A DNA stretch of 64,000 bases from Aeromonas rivipollensis (lineage in GTDB: Bacteria > Pseudomonadota > Gammaproteobacteria > Enterobacterales > Aeromonadaceae), in the NCBI RefSeq assembly GCF_010974825.1, contig NZ_JAAILA010000013.1, forward strand, positions 266,593 through 330,592. Reading direction: 5' to 3'. This document shows positions 37,754 through 46,782 of the stretch, piece by piece. A program made the translations under genes and the position numbers. The notes under the pieces were generated by a model. It searched no databases, had not been told where the DNA came from, and worked only from the letters and a program-made list of their open reading frames with translations. How positions within the stretch are numbered: the stretch's first letter is position 1; each line of letters opens with the position of its first letter.

Positions 37754-39456
37754 CACAGCACCTTCACCTGAGTCGTTTCGCCATTCTGGGTATCCACCAC
37801 GTGGACCGCGCAGGACATGCAGGGGTCGAACGAGTGGATGGTGCGCACCACCTCCAGCGGCTTGGCGGGATCCGCCACCGGGGTGCCCACCAGCGCCTGC
37901 TCGTAGGGGCCGGGTTCGTCGTTGAAGTTGCGCGGGCCCGAGTTCCAGGTCGATGGCACCACAGCCTGATAGTTGGCGATCTTGCCCTCCTTGATGACTA
38001 CCCAGTGGGAGAGCATGCCCCGCGGCGCCTCTTCAAAGCCCACCCCGCGAAACTCCTTGTCCGCCGGGATCTCGGCCTTGATGTAGGCGGTGAAGTCCCC
38101 CTTGCCGATGTTGTCGATGAGCGCCTTCCACTGGTGCGCCAGGGTATCTTTCAGCACGCAGCAGCGCACCGCGCGACCTATGATGCGACCCAGGGTGGAG
38201 TGCAGCTGTTCAGTCTTGATGGCCGAGCCGGTGAGCGCCTTGTAGATGCCGTTCAGCTGATCGAAATGGGTCACAGTGCCAGGGTGCTTGGCCGCCAGTT
38301 TCACCAGCAAGTCTGCGAGCGGCCCTACCTCCACCACCTTGCCGTAGAAGGTGGGGGATTTGACCCAGGAGTATTTGCCGTCATCCTGCCAGCCGGTGTA
38401 GTTCGGCTCCGTCTTGCCCTCCCAGGGTTTGAGGGGGGCGTCATCCTTGTACCAGGCGTGCTTGTTGCTCTCGGCGATGCCCTCCATCAGCCAGGCGTCC
38501 TGATGGCTCTCTATGGGGCGGTAATTCGCCAGATCGCCATTCTCGATATAGCCGCCCGGCATCAGGAAGCTGCCGCCGCTGGCGTCGGTGGGGAGCTCCG
38601 GCACGCTCAGGTAGTGTTTGGCCCCCTGTCCCAGGCTCAGCCACTCGGGGTAGTGGGCGGCTATGATGGCTGCATCCACCTTGTAGACCTGCTCGATAAA
38701 CTCGCCGAGCCGGTCAATAAAGCTCTTCACATACATGAGGCGCTCGAGGTTTAGCACGCTGGGCGCATCCAGGTTGATGGGGTTGGCCACGCCGCCTACC
38801 GCCAGATTCTGAATGTGCGGGCTCTTGCCCCCCAGAATGGCGACGATGCGGTTGGCATCGCGCTGGCACTCCAGCGCCTGCAGGTAGTGGGCCACGGCGA
38901 TGAGGTTCACCTCAGGGCTCAGCTTCATCTCCTTGTGACCCCAGTAGCCATTGGCAAAGATGCCGAGCTGGCCGCTCGCCACCAGAGCGCGAATTTTATC
39001 CTGCACCTTGGCGAGCTCTTCGGCGCTGTTGAGGGACCAGGTCGATACCCCCTTGAGCAGGTCGGCCGCTTTTTGCGGATTGGCCTCAAGGGCCGCCGTG
39101 ATGTCCACCCAGTCCAGCGCGGAGAGCTGGTAGAAGTGGACTATATGATCGTGAATGTTGTGGGCCGCGATGATGAGGTTGCGGATGAACTGGGCGTTGA
39201 CCGGCACCTTGGCGCCGATGGCGTTCTCCACCGCCCGCACCGAGGCGATGGCATGAATGGAGGTACATACCCCGCAGATGCGCTGCACAATCATCCAGGC
39301 ATCGCGCGGGTCGTTGCCCTTGACGATCTCCTCCATGCCGCGCCACATGGTGCCGGACGACCAGGCCTTGGTGACTTTGCCGCCTTCGATCTCGCAGTCG
39401 ATACGCAGGTGCCCCTCAATACGGGTGATGGGGTCTATGGTGATACGTTGGCTCAT
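37753..39456 (-). CDS. hybC: [NiFe]-hydrogenase 2 large subunit HybC (precursor)
   Basis: 567 residues. Binds the Ni-Fe(CN)2CO centre through two CxxC motifs: RICGVCTSIHAIAS (about 60-74) and DPCMSCAVHVV near the end. The 15 residues after the His of DPCxxCxxH (VVDTQNGETTQVKVL) are the extension expected to be cut by HybD. It has no signal peptide of its own and is exported by hitch-hiking on HybO's Tat signal. Group 1 membrane-bound uptake type. It oxidises H2 and passes electrons via HybO, HybA and HybB to the quinone pool. Stop overlaps hybD, and start overlaps hybB by four bases. Confidence 0.97.
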   Translation of the reverse strand: MSQRITIDPITRIEGHLRIDCEIEGGKVTKAWSSGTMWRGMEEIVKGNDPRDAWMIVQRICGVCTSIHAIASVRAVENAIGAKVPVNAQFIRNLIIAAHNIHDHIVHFYQLSALDWVDITAALEANPQKAADLLKGVSTWSLNSAEELAKVQDKIRALVASGQLGIFANGYWGHKEMKLSPEVNLIAVAHYLQALECQRDANRIVAILGGKSPHIQNLAVGGVANPINLDAPSVLNLERLMYVKSFIDRLGEFIEQVYKVDAAIIAAHYPEWLSLGQGAKHYLSVPELPTDASGGSFLMPGGYIENGDLANYRPIESHQDAWLMEGIAESNKHAWYKDDAPLKPWEGKTEPNYTGWQDDGKYSWVKSPTFYGKVVEVGPLADLLVKLAAKHPGTVTHFDQLNGIYKALTGSAIKTEQLHSTLGRIIGRAVRCCVLKDTLAHQWKALIDNIGKGDFTAYIKAEIPADKEFRGVGFEEAPRGMLSHWVVIKEGKIANYQAVVPSTWNSGPRNFNDEPGPYEQALVGTPVADPAKPLEVVRTIHSFDPCMSCAVHVVDTQNGETTQVKVL

Positions 39457-40640
39457 ACGTTGGCTTTCCCTCGGGCCTGATAATCTTGGTGAACACGTTC
39501 AAGTGATGGCAGTACCGGCAACAGCCGGATCAGCAGCAAATAGGCACAGACCTCGATGGCGACGAAGCCCAGGGAGATCAGCACCTCCTCCGCGGAGGGG
39601 AAGTAGTGGTAGCCATTACCGGGGTTGAAGGCGAGCAGGGAGTAATCCAGTCGCCAGAGGGCTGCGCCCAGCAGCATGCTGAGGGCCCCCAGGAACAACA
39701 TGCGCGAATCCCGGCGGCTCTTGTCCCAGTGGAACACCAGCAGCGGGAATATCATCAGGGCGATCTCGCTCCAGAACATCAAGGCGTAGCGATTCCACTC
39801 GGAGAGGTACTCCGACTTGTCGTTGATGACGATCTCGGCAAAGCGCAGCGCCACAAACAGGATCAGGAAGATGTCGATCACCTGGGTCAGCTTGTAGAAG
39901 AGTGACTTCTCGTTGGGCCCACGCCCCGCCAGCCCCGCCTGCACCAAAGAGCCCTCGAACACTACGATGGAGAAGCCCATGATGAAGGCGGTGAGCAAGG
40001 AGAAGACCGGCAGCAACTCGTAGCTTTGCCAGAGCGGATGTATCTTCTCCCCCGCCACTATCATCAGGGAACCCATGGAGGACTGGTGCATGGTGGGCAG
40101 CAGCGCCCCCAACGCCAGCACGAAGAACATGATCTTGTTGAGGCGAATGAGTGACGCCTTCCAGCCGAACTTCTCCAACAGCACAGGTGCGAACTCCAGC
40201 GCCATGACCCCGATATAGATGGTCATGCAGACCGCCGTCTCGAACAGTACCGAGGAGGTGTTGAAGTGGCCGGGCAGATAGAAGTACGGCAAATTCCAGT
40301 AACGCCCCACGTCTATGGTGATGGAGAGGCCCCCCAGCGAGTAGCCGAACAGGCTCGCCAAGAGCGCCGGTCTGACCAAGGGGTGATACTCGCCCCGGTT
40401 GAACACATAGACCGCCCAGGCCAGCGCCCAGCCGCCGCAGGCAAAACCTGTGCCGATCAGCAGGTCAAAAGAGATCCAGAGCCCCCAGGGATAGCCGCCG
40501 TTGAGATCGGTGACCGAGCCCAGCCCAAAGAAGAGGCGCTTGAGAATAAGCATGCCGCACAACACGGCGAAGGGGGCCAGCACCAGCACGGGCCAGCTGA
40601 CCAGCTTGCCGCCAAGCGGATGCGCCTTGTGGTTACTCAT
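39453..40640 (-). CDS. hybB: Hydrogenase-2 membrane quinone-reactive subunit HybB
   Basis: 395 residues from ATG 40640, behind GGAGG eight bases upstream; the frame is open 27 codons further but that lies in hybA. It is a NrfD-like membrane protein without haem ligands: nine or ten hydrophobic helices are visible, including [20 protein letters not shown] at 14-33 and IFPLLVFHW near 320. The family segment [23 protein letters not shown] follows the first helix. It hands electrons from HybA to menaquinone and may conserve or use proton-motive force. Overlaps hybA by eight bases. Confidence 0.95.
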   Translation of the reverse strand: MSNHKAHPLGGKLVSWPVLVLAPFAVLCGMLILKRLFFGLGSVTDLNGGYPWGLWISFDLLIGTGFACGGWALAWAVYVFNRGEYHPLVRPALLASLFGYSLGGLSITIDVGRYWNLPYFYLPGHFNTSSVLFETAVCMTIYIGVMALEFAPVLLEKFGWKASLIRLNKIMFFVLALGALLPTMHQSSMGSLMIVAGEKIHPLWQSYELLPVFSLLTAFIMGFSIVVFEGSLVQAGLAGRGPNEKSLFYKLTQVIDIFLILFVALRFAEIVINDKSEYLSEWNRYALMFWSEIALMIFPLLVFHWDKSRRDSRMLFLGALSMLLGAALWRLDYSLLAFNPGNGYHYFPSAEEVLISLGFVAIEVCAYLLLIRLLPVLPSLERVHQDYQARGKANV

Positions 40641-41682
40641 GATCCTTGCCTCCCTTTGCCGAGCCTTGCTCCTGGTGACTGTCCGGCCCATGGCCCTCGT
40701 CATCATGGTGATCGTGGCCATTCTTCTTGCTGTTGCGACGAATGAGCACCGAGAGCCCGGTCAGCACCACCATGGGCAGCACCATCCCCTTGTAGAGGGT
40801 GTGCTGGATATGCTCCGAGCGGGCTCCGGAGGAGAGCTCCGGCAAGTCCGGCATGTCGAGCCTGGTGTAGGGCACCCCGGCCAGCACCAGCACCTGGGTA
40901 CCGCCCCCCTCCTTCTCGCCATAGACGTAAGGCTGGTAGCTCGGCACCTGATGCAGGTAGGGGTCATTGGCAGAGAGGGTCTGGCGCGGATAGGCATATT
41001 CACTGCCAGGGGTCGCCAACAGGCGGCGCTTGGCCTCGGCCATCAGCTCCTCGCGGGTGCCGAAAATCACGGCGCCGGTCGGGCACACCTCGACACAGCC
41101 GGGCAATTTGCCCTGATCAATCCGTTCAAGCCCCTTCTGGTTGCAGAGCTCGCACTTGTGGATGGCCCCAAGCGGATTGTCGTAGTCATATTTGGGCACA
41201 TCGAAGGGGCAGCCCACCATGCAGTAGCGGCAGCCGGTGCAGACGTCCGGATCGTAGTGAACTATGCCGGTCTTGGGATCTTTGGTCAGGGCCTGCACCG
41301 GGCAGACAGAAACGCAGTTGGGATCGACGCAGTGCATGCACTGCTTCTTGATGTAGGCATAGCCATCCACCAGCTGATCCTTGTGCTCGCCAGTGCCGCT
41401 CTTCCACACCTGAATGATGTTGTTGGTGTAGGGCGTCAGCTTGTCGTTGGTGGACCAGGTCTGTGCTCCCTCCGGATTGGCCGGGTTGCCGTTCAAACGC
41501 TGGCACTCCGCCACACAGGCCTGACAGCCTACGCAGAGGGTGGAGTCGTAGAGCATGCCGAGCGACCCGGGAATGGGCGGCTTGTTCTTGGCTGCCGCCA
41601 GTGCGGTGCCGGGGACGGCTGTGCCCGCCGCCAATGCACCGACGGAGGCGAATTTGAGGAAGTTGCGTCTGTTCACGGTCAT
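40633..41682 (-). CDS. hybA: Hydrogenase-2 Fe-S subunit HybA
   Basis: 349 residues. Tat signal peptide with NRRNFLKF (4-11) and cleavage expected near ALAAA. Sixteen cysteines in four ferredoxin-like groups ([45 protein letters not shown] with CVEVCP) bind four [4Fe-4S] clusters. One membrane helix near 315 ([15 protein letters not shown]) anchors it to the periplasmic face of the inner membrane. The C-terminus carries an unusual His/Asp-rich tail ([19 protein letters not shown]) that might bind metal. Overlaps hybO and hybB by a few bases. Confidence 0.95.
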   Translation of the reverse strand: MTVNRRNFLKFASVGALAAGTAVPGTALAAAKNKPPIPGSLGMLYDSTLCVGCQACVAECQRLNGNPANPEGAQTWSTNDKLTPYTNNIIQVWKSGTGEHKDQLVDGYAYIKKQCMHCVDPNCVSVCPVQALTKDPKTGIVHYDPDVCTGCRYCMVGCPFDVPKYDYDNPLGAIHKCELCNQKGLERIDQGKLPGCVEVCPTGAVIFGTREELMAEAKRRLLATPGSEYAYPRQTLSANDPYLHQVPSYQPYVYGEKEGGGTQVLVLAGVPYTRLDMPDLPELSSGARSEHIQHTLYKGMVLPMVVLTGLSVLIRRNSKKNGHDHHDDEGHGPDSHQEQGSAKGGKDHE

Positions 41683-42812
41683 TCCTCCCGTGATGGGTGC
41701 TGCCCGGCTTCGTGGCGCTTCTGCTGGCGACCGAGTTCACGCACCGTCATCAGACTTACCCCCACCAGCACCCCGAGGGCCCCCCCGATGAGACCCGTGG
41801 CTGTGGGCGAGGTATAGCCCCCCTCCTGGATCTTCACATCGGGTTTATCCACCCGTGGGGTCGGGTTCTCTACCTTGGCGAGCTGGAAGATCCCCTTGCT
41901 AAAACCTACCCCTTGCTCGTTGCAGCCATAACAGGGGTGGCCGATACCGACCGGCCAGATGCCGCCGCCCACGTCGCAGAACTCCAGGGTCGAACAGTTG
42001 CCGTAGGTCTCGGGCCCCTTGCAGCCCAGATGGTAGAGACACCAGCCCTGACGGTGGCCTTCATCGCCAAACTCCTTGGCAAAACGGCCGGCGTCGAAGT
42101 GCGGACGGCGCTCGCAGTTCTCGTGGATAAGCCGCTCATAGGCAAACAGCGGACGCTTCTTGCTATCCAGCGCTGGCAGCTTGCCGTAGGTGATGTAGTA
42201 GGCGACCGTGGTGAGGAAGTTGTGGGGATTGGGCGGACAACCCGGGATATTGATGATGGGGGTGCCGATATTGCCGAGGGCCTCTTCCAGACTGACGGCG
42301 CCGGTCGGGTTGCCACCGCTGGCGGGCACGCCGCCCCAGGCGGAGCAGGAGCCGATGGCGATGACGGCAGCCGCATCGGCGGCCGCACGACGAATATGGT
42401 CGACGATGGGCTCACCGGCCACCATGCAGTAGACACCACCATCCTTGAGGGGAATGGAGCCATCCACTACCAGCACATACTTGCCTTTATAACGCTTGAT
42501 GGCGTTGTGCTTGTTCTCTTCCGCCTGATGACCAAAGGCCGCCGAGAGCACCTCGTGGTACTCCAGCGAGATGGTGTTGAGGATCAGGTTTTCGATGGTG
42601 GGGTGGGTGGCGCGCAGCAGTGACTCGGTACAGCCGGTACACTCCTGCGCCCCAATCCAGATCACCGGCGGCCGCTCCGGGCTGGTGAGCGCCGTGGCCA
42701 TCTTGGCCACGGCATTCTGGCTTAATCCCAGGGTTGCGGCCATCCCGGCGCACAATTTCATAAAGTCACGGCGATTAATTCCATGAGCCGATAAAAATGT
42801 ATCCTCGACCAT
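41679..42812 (-). CDS. hybO: [NiFe]-hydrogenase 2 small subunit HybO (precursor)
   Basis: 377 residues. Tat signal [17 protein letters not shown] (13-29) exports both HybO and HybC. Cysteine ligands for the proximal, medial and distal Fe-S clusters are present (QECTGCTES near 57; [18 protein letters not shown] near 155; CYGCNEQG near 290). A C-terminal membrane helix ([19 protein letters not shown], about 337-355) anchors it. First gene of hybOABCDE, preceded by an FNR site and AT-rich DNA. The start ATG 42812 has only a weak ribosome site (GGGAATAAAAAG). Confidence 0.96.
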   Translation of the reverse strand: MVEDTFLSAHGINRRDFMKLCAGMAATLGLSQNAVAKMATALTSPERPPVIWIGAQECTGCTESLLRATHPTIENLILNTISLEYHEVLSAAFGHQAEENKHNAIKRYKGKYVLVVDGSIPLKDGGVYCMVAGEPIVDHIRRAAADAAAVIAIGSCSAWGGVPASGGNPTGAVSLEEALGNIGTPIINIPGCPPNPHNFLTTVAYYITYGKLPALDSKKRPLFAYERLIHENCERRPHFDAGRFAKEFGDEGHRQGWCLYHLGCKGPETYGNCSTLEFCDVGGGIWPVGIGHPCYGCNEQGVGFSKGIFQLAKVENPTPRVDKPDVKIQEGGYTSPTATGLIGGALGVLVGVSLMTVRELGRQQKRHEAGQHPSREE

Positions 42813-42863
42813 TCTTTTTATTCCCGTCAGTGAGCATTGTTTGACAAATGCTTAATGGCGGGA

Positions 42864-42905
42864 ATGCTATTCCTACCCCTTACCCCCCATGTTGATCTTT
42901 ATCAA
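42864..42905 (-). promoter_or_regulatory. FNR-dependent promoter of hybOABCDE
   Basis: TTGATCTTTATCAA at 42892-42905 is a perfect FNR palindrome (TTGAT-N4-ATCAA). On the minus strand TAGCAT (42864-42869) is a possible -10. A start of transcription seven bases beyond it (about 42857) puts the FNR centre at -41.5, the class II activation position. This implies induction without oxygen, as for hydrogenase-2 in enterobacteria. Confidence 0.85.
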
Positions 42906-43696
42906 ACAGAAACACATTACTTGCCCATGATATCGACATTTCGAAACAAAAAGCTATATATAACATGCACTTATTAATCTCAATACGCAACCAGCCATAC
43001 CCATAAAGCAGTATTTATTGGCGCATCGTGATTTAAATAAATATAAATTACGCCCTATTCAGAACATGCGTTATGAAAAATGAAAGCGTTGTCACAGTAT
43101 TTTCTATTTGATGCTGTTAATCGACCATTTAACCCCATGATCTCACCTTGGTATAAATAACACTCCCTTGTTCCAGACCACCAGACTGCAGGAGAATCAA
43201 TCAACAGATCGCGATTGGCAGAGTCAAGACGCCGGTTGAATGACAGAAATTATCGATGCTGATCGACAGGGAGGTTTTCCTGCATTTCGCAATCAGACAT
43301 AACCCTTTCCGGGACATTCAACCACCCGTTGTGTGCATCAGACGCTATGGTGCACTCCATCTGCAATGCCTGTGCAAAACGCAATAAACAAGGATGTCAA
43401 AATAGGCTGGTTATCACACCATGAGCATGGGCAAACGCTATACCTATAGCCATGGGGCTTGGCTCAGGGGCATTGCGGTGGAACCCGCCGTCACGACAGC
43501 CATTTTCCTCTGCCAATCCTGTTTTCATATGGGGTTTTCAGCCAACAGAGAGGCTGAGCTCAGAGGATCCGTCATGGTGCACTCATGACACCAAGCCCGA
43601 ATCCCGGCACGCAGCAGCCTCCCCTTCCACCCTGGTGGCAAGGGGAGCCGGTGGCGGTCGGATAGCACATTTGTCGCACAGCAAGGTGGTCCCATC
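42906..43696. other. AT-rich intergenic region between hybO and the membrane protein gene
   Basis: About 790 bases. The half nearest hybO (42906-43100) is strongly AT-rich and can host upstream activator or nucleoid-protein binding. No convincing gene, terminator or repeat is visible in the remainder, although the sequence near 43190 (CAGGAGAATCAATC) looks like a ribosome site without a following frame. Confidence 0.5.
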
Positions 43697-44911
43697 ATGT
43701 CGCATCACAGGCCTGTCACCCCGCCCGATCCCCTCAGCCCTCCCCTGTCCGATCCCAGCAACTTCTCCCTGATCCTGGGGGGCCCCCTCTATCAGCTGTG
43801 GAGCCGGGCGCATCTTGGTGACATAGAGGCGCACATCAGGCGACGGATCCTCGTCCTGAGCGGGATCTGCTGGCTGCCCCTGTTGTTGCTGTGCGGGTGG
43901 GACGGCAGCCTGCTGCAAGGGGTGGCGGTGCCCTTTCTGCTGGACGTAGAGACCCATGTCCGCTTTCTCATCTGCGTCTCCTTGCTGGTGTTCGCCGAAC
44001 TCGTCGTCCACCAGCGCATCCGGGGGATCGTCAGCCAGTTCATCGAACGGGGGTTGATCTCGCCGCTCTCCTTGCCACGCTTTCATGACGCCATTCGCAG
44101 CGCCATGATCTGGCGAAATTCGATCCCCGCGGAGGTCGGCCTTATCCTGCTGGTCCTCTCTATGGGGTACTTCATCCGGACCCACACCTTCGTCCTGGAG
44201 TCCTCGACCTGGTACGCCACCATGGAAGGAGGTAGCCCGACCCTGACCCTGCCCGGCTTCTGGTTTTTCTGGGTGAGCAACCCCATCATCCAGTTTCTGC
44301 TCCTGCGCTGGCTCTACCGGCTCCTGATCTGGACCCGCTTCCTCTGGCAGGTCTCCCGGATCCCCCTCTCCCTCATGCCGACCCATCCCGATCGCAACTG
44401 CGGCCTCGGCTTTCTCGGTGGCTCGGCCTACGCCTACTCGCCGCTGCTGACCGCTCTGGGGGCCCAGCTTGCCGGCTTTATCGCCAACCGGATCTTCTAT
44501 GACGCCGCCGTGCTCACCGCCTACAAACCGGAGATCATTCTGCTCGCCGGCTTCGGCTTGCTGCTGGTGCTGGCGCCTCTGACGGTCTTTGCTCCCCATA
44601 TTCTGGCGGCCAAGCGTCTGGGACTGCGGGAATACGGCGCCCTCGCCGCCGAGTACAGCCGCAGCTTCGAGCACCGCTGGCTGCGCACGGCGGACAGAGA
44701 CGGGGAATCCCTGCTCGGCGCCTCGGATATCCAGTCCCTCGCCGATCTGGGTACTGCCTATGCCGTCATCAAGGAGGTCAGGCCCATGCCATTCAGTCGG
44801 GACATGTTCCTGCAACTGGTGCTCGCGACTGTGGTGCCCTTCCTGCCCCTGCTCCTCACCCTCTTCTCCTTCGAGACACTGCTCGACAGGCTGGTGGGGG
44901 TGATCTTCTGA
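43697..44911 (+). CDS. Polytopic inner-membrane protein of unknown function
   Basis: 404 residues from ATG 43697, behind GGTGG. Six or seven hydrophobic segments are visible (about 51-66, 86-103, 146-163, 188-210, 250-270, 283-305, 372-395). The N-terminal 45 residues are proline-rich and cytoplasmic, and two long charged loops occur, one of them containing HPDRNCGLGFLGGSAYAYSP. I recognise no named family. It stands alone: the hydrogenase promoter diverges from it and terminator-like repeats follow it. Its codon bias is that of the core genome. A minus-strand open frame of 577 codons covers the same region but has shadow composition. Confidence 0.75.
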   Translation: MSHHRPVTPPDPLSPPLSDPSNFSLILGGPLYQLWSRAHLGDIEAHIRRRILVLSGICWLPLLLLCGWDGSLLQGVAVPFLLDVETHVRFLICVSLLVFAELVVHQRIRGIVSQFIERGLISPLSLPRFHDAIRSAMIWRNSIPAEVGLILLVLSMGYFIRTHTFVLESSTWYATMEGGSPTLTLPGFWFFWVSNPIIQFLLLRWLYRLLIWTRFLWQVSRIPLSLMPTHPDRNCGLGFLGGSAYAYSPLLTALGAQLAGFIANRIFYDAAVLTAYKPEIILLAGFGLLLVLAPLTVFAPHILAAKRLGLREYGALAAEYSRSFEHRWLRTADRDGESLLGASDIQSLADLGTAYAVIKEVRPMPFSRDMFLQLVLATVVPFLPLLLTLFSFETLLDRLVGVIF

Positions 44912-45017
44912 TGCAGATAGGGAAGGAAAAGGTGGCATAAGACGGACGGATTGCCGTCTCCGGCAAGGAGACACAGCCACCCTGCGCTGAAGCCGAGGAG
45001 ATGACGGCCCCAATAAC

Positions 45018-45059
45018 AAAAAAGCCCGACCATCAGGTCGGGCTTTGAATGTGGCGGTG
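45018..45059 (-). repeat. tRNA-3'-end-like sequence plus terminator, copy 1
   Basis: On the minus strand CACCGCCA, a tRNA-like 3' end, is followed by CATTC, the hairpin AAAGCCCGACC-TGAT-GGTCGGGC and a T run (45018-45046). Upstream on that strand the sequence GCGAGTCAATCCC resembles a T-arm with an internal deletion. No cloverleaf can be folded, so this is a relic rather than a tRNA. The hairpin also serves as terminator for the preceding plus-strand gene. Confidence 0.6.
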
Positions 45060-45206
45060 GGTCGGGATTGACTCGCGCCATCCCTGGCGCTCACTCTGCG
45101 GGCAGCCTTCGGCTGTCCAAGCGGGCTATCCTGCCCCCTTGTCGAACCAGGGCCCGAACCTAGCCGCCCCTCGCTGGGCATCAGGGAATATGATAACCCC
45201 AGATGC
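45060..45206. other. GC-rich DNA between the two tRNA-3'-like repeats
   Basis: Contains GTCGGGATTGACTCGCGCC and GCGGGCAGCCTTCGGCTGTC, which resemble trailer repeats found near tRNA genes in related genera. Non-coding. Confidence 0.4.
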
Positions 45207-45247
45207 AAAAAGCCCGACCATAAGGTCGGGCTTTCAATTTGGCGGTG
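45207..45247 (-). repeat. tRNA-3'-end-like sequence plus terminator, copy 2
   Basis: Second copy of the same module, 188 bases from the first: minus-strand CACCGCCA, AATTG, then AAAGCCCGACC-TTAT-GGTCGGGC and T5. CTCC precedes it instead of a T-arm. It lies about 180 bases upstream of the integrase start, where an attachment site would be expected. Confidence 0.55.
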
Positions 45248-45428
45248 AGGGAGACCGCCTGAATTAAGTCCAGCCAAAGCCAGATACATCCATAACATTA
45301 ATTTAAAATCAATCACTTACAGGAAAGATCGTCCAACATCATCCGATTGAAAATGACTCTATCCCGCACTAAATGGCACAATGGATGGCATAGTCCATGG
45401 CATGCCACATTCTCAAGGAATCCTTCCT

Positions 45429-46637
45429 ATGGCACTTCTTACAGATACCAAAGCACGTAATCTCAAGCCTAGCGACAAAGCGATTGCACATGGTGGCGTG
45501 ACTGGCCTTGCACTTCATCCGTCAACGGCAAAAGGCCGTGGCAACTGGGTCCTTCGCTATGTCAGCCCGGTGACTGGCAAACGCAGAAATACAGGGCTGG
45601 GCTCTTACCCCGAGATATCCATCGCGGATGCAACCAAACAAGGGCAAAAGATGCGAGAGCAACTCGCCAATGGCCTTGACCCACTCGAGCTCAAACGCGC
45701 AGAAGAGAGCAAACCATCTATCCCGACTTTCGAGGCTGCTGCTCGGGAAGTTCATTCCAAACTGCTACCTGGATGGAAAAACCCCAAACACGGTAAACAG
45801 TGGATTTCGACTCTTGAGCAGTATGCATTTCCCATGATTGGCCAGTACTCAATTTCTGCCATCACTCCTGCACAGATAGCCGATGTCTTAATGCCGATCT
45901 GGTTGGAGATCCCTGAAACTGCCAGCCGTGTAAAACAGCGGCTGCATGCGGTGATGGCGTGGGCCTGGGCGCATGGCCACTGCCAAGCAAATCCAGTAGA
46001 TGTCGTGAATCACTTGCTCCCACTACAACCCAGTAAAGCCGTTCGTATAGAGCATCAGCCTGCTATGCCTTGGCGTGATATTCCCGCCTTTGTTCAGCAG
46101 CATTTGAGGACTGTACAACGCTACGATGTAACCCGCGCCATGCTGGAGTTCTTGATCCTGACAGCTTGCCGTTCAGGTGAGGTCAGGGCCTTGAAATGGT
46201 CAGAAGTAGACCTGGAAGCAAAGATCTGGACCTTGCCAGCAGAACGAATGAAGGCCAAACAAATGCATCGCGTCCCGTTATCTCCTCGAGCTGTTGAGAT
46301 CCTGATGGGCTTGCAGGGGTTGCATGATGAATTGGTATTCCCTTCGCCACGCGATCAAGTCCCACTATCAGATATGGTGCTAACGACGTTCTTACGGCGG
46401 GTAAAGGCGCCAAGTTGTACCCCAGGCCGTATGGCAACAGCTCATGGCTTTCGTTCCAGCTTTCGGGACTGGTGCAGCGAGCAAGGATATGCACGGGATT
46501 TGGCCGAGCGAGCGCTAGCTCATACCGTTCAGAACAAAGTCGAGGCGGCTTACCATCGCACTGACTTGCTGGATCAGCGTCGGCCCATGATGGATACATG
46601 GGCTCAGTTTGTGGCTGGAGATTTACTGATCGTATAA
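45429..46637 (+). CDS. Tyrosine integrase, P4 type
   Basis: 402 residues from ATG 45429 (MALLTDTKARNLKPSDK); 16 more open codons upstream lack a ribosome site. N-terminal DUF4102-like arm-binding domain (about 1-90), core-binding domain (about 100-190), and catalytic domain with the R-H-R-Y set: Arg in ACRSGEVRALKW, His/Arg in AHGFRSSFRDW, and Tyr in VEAAYHR. P4-type integrases insert genomic islands at tRNA 3' ends and sit just inside one attachment site, which fits the tRNA-like repeats to its left and the iol genes to its right. Its base composition is less GC-rich than the core genes. No excisionase gene is visible nearby. Confidence 0.92.
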   Translation: MALLTDTKARNLKPSDKAIAHGGVTGLALHPSTAKGRGNWVLRYVSPVTGKRRNTGLGSYPEISIADATKQGQKMREQLANGLDPLELKRAEESKPSIPTFEAAAREVHSKLLPGWKNPKHGKQWISTLEQYAFPMIGQYSISAITPAQIADVLMPIWLEIPETASRVKQRLHAVMAWAWAHGHCQANPVDVVNHLLPLQPSKAVRIEHQPAMPWRDIPAFVQQHLRTVQRYDVTRAMLEFLILTACRSGEVRALKWSEVDLEAKIWTLPAERMKAKQMHRVPLSPRAVEILMGLQGLHDELVFPSPRDQVPLSDMVLTTFLRRVKAPSCTPGRMATAHGFRSSFRDWCSEQGYARDLAERALAHTVQNKVEAAYHRTDLLDQRRPMMDTWAQFVAGDLLIV

Positions 46638-46670
46638 GAAGGAAGCGGCCAGATGGGCTGTTTCCTTCTT
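46632..46670 (+). terminator. Hairpin at the integrase stop, copy 1 of the flanking hairpin
   Basis: AAGAAGGAA (46636-46644) pairs with TTCCTTCTT (46662-46670), loop GCGGCCAGATGGGCTGT, followed by a T-rich run. The integrase stop codon lies in the stem. GTATAAGAAGGAA (46632-46644) recurs exactly at 62602-62614. Confidence 0.75.
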
Positions 46671-46712
46671 AGTTTTTTAGTTTTTTAGTTTTTTAGTTTT
46701 TTAGTTTTTTAG
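46671..46712 (+). repeat. Short tandem repeat (AGTTTTTT)5
   Basis: Five exact copies of AGTTTTTT plus AG directly after the hairpin. The run of T tracts would help termination and is prone to slippage. Confidence 0.97.
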
Positions 46713-46782
46713 AACCGACGATGCCATCTTGAGCTCTCTTACTGCACCCTGTACCCATCCCGCAAAAATGATGTCATTGAGG

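Noticed and set aside
45018..45260. Possible intact tRNA gene on the minus strand
   Set aside because: A CACCGCCA end is present twice, but no D-arm, anticodon arm or normal T-loop (TTCRANNC) can be found upstream; only relics remain.
43583..45316. A 577-codon minus-strand frame opposite the membrane protein gene
   Set aside because: Charged low-complexity composition without a start signal; the plus frame shows regular membrane helices and a ribosome site.
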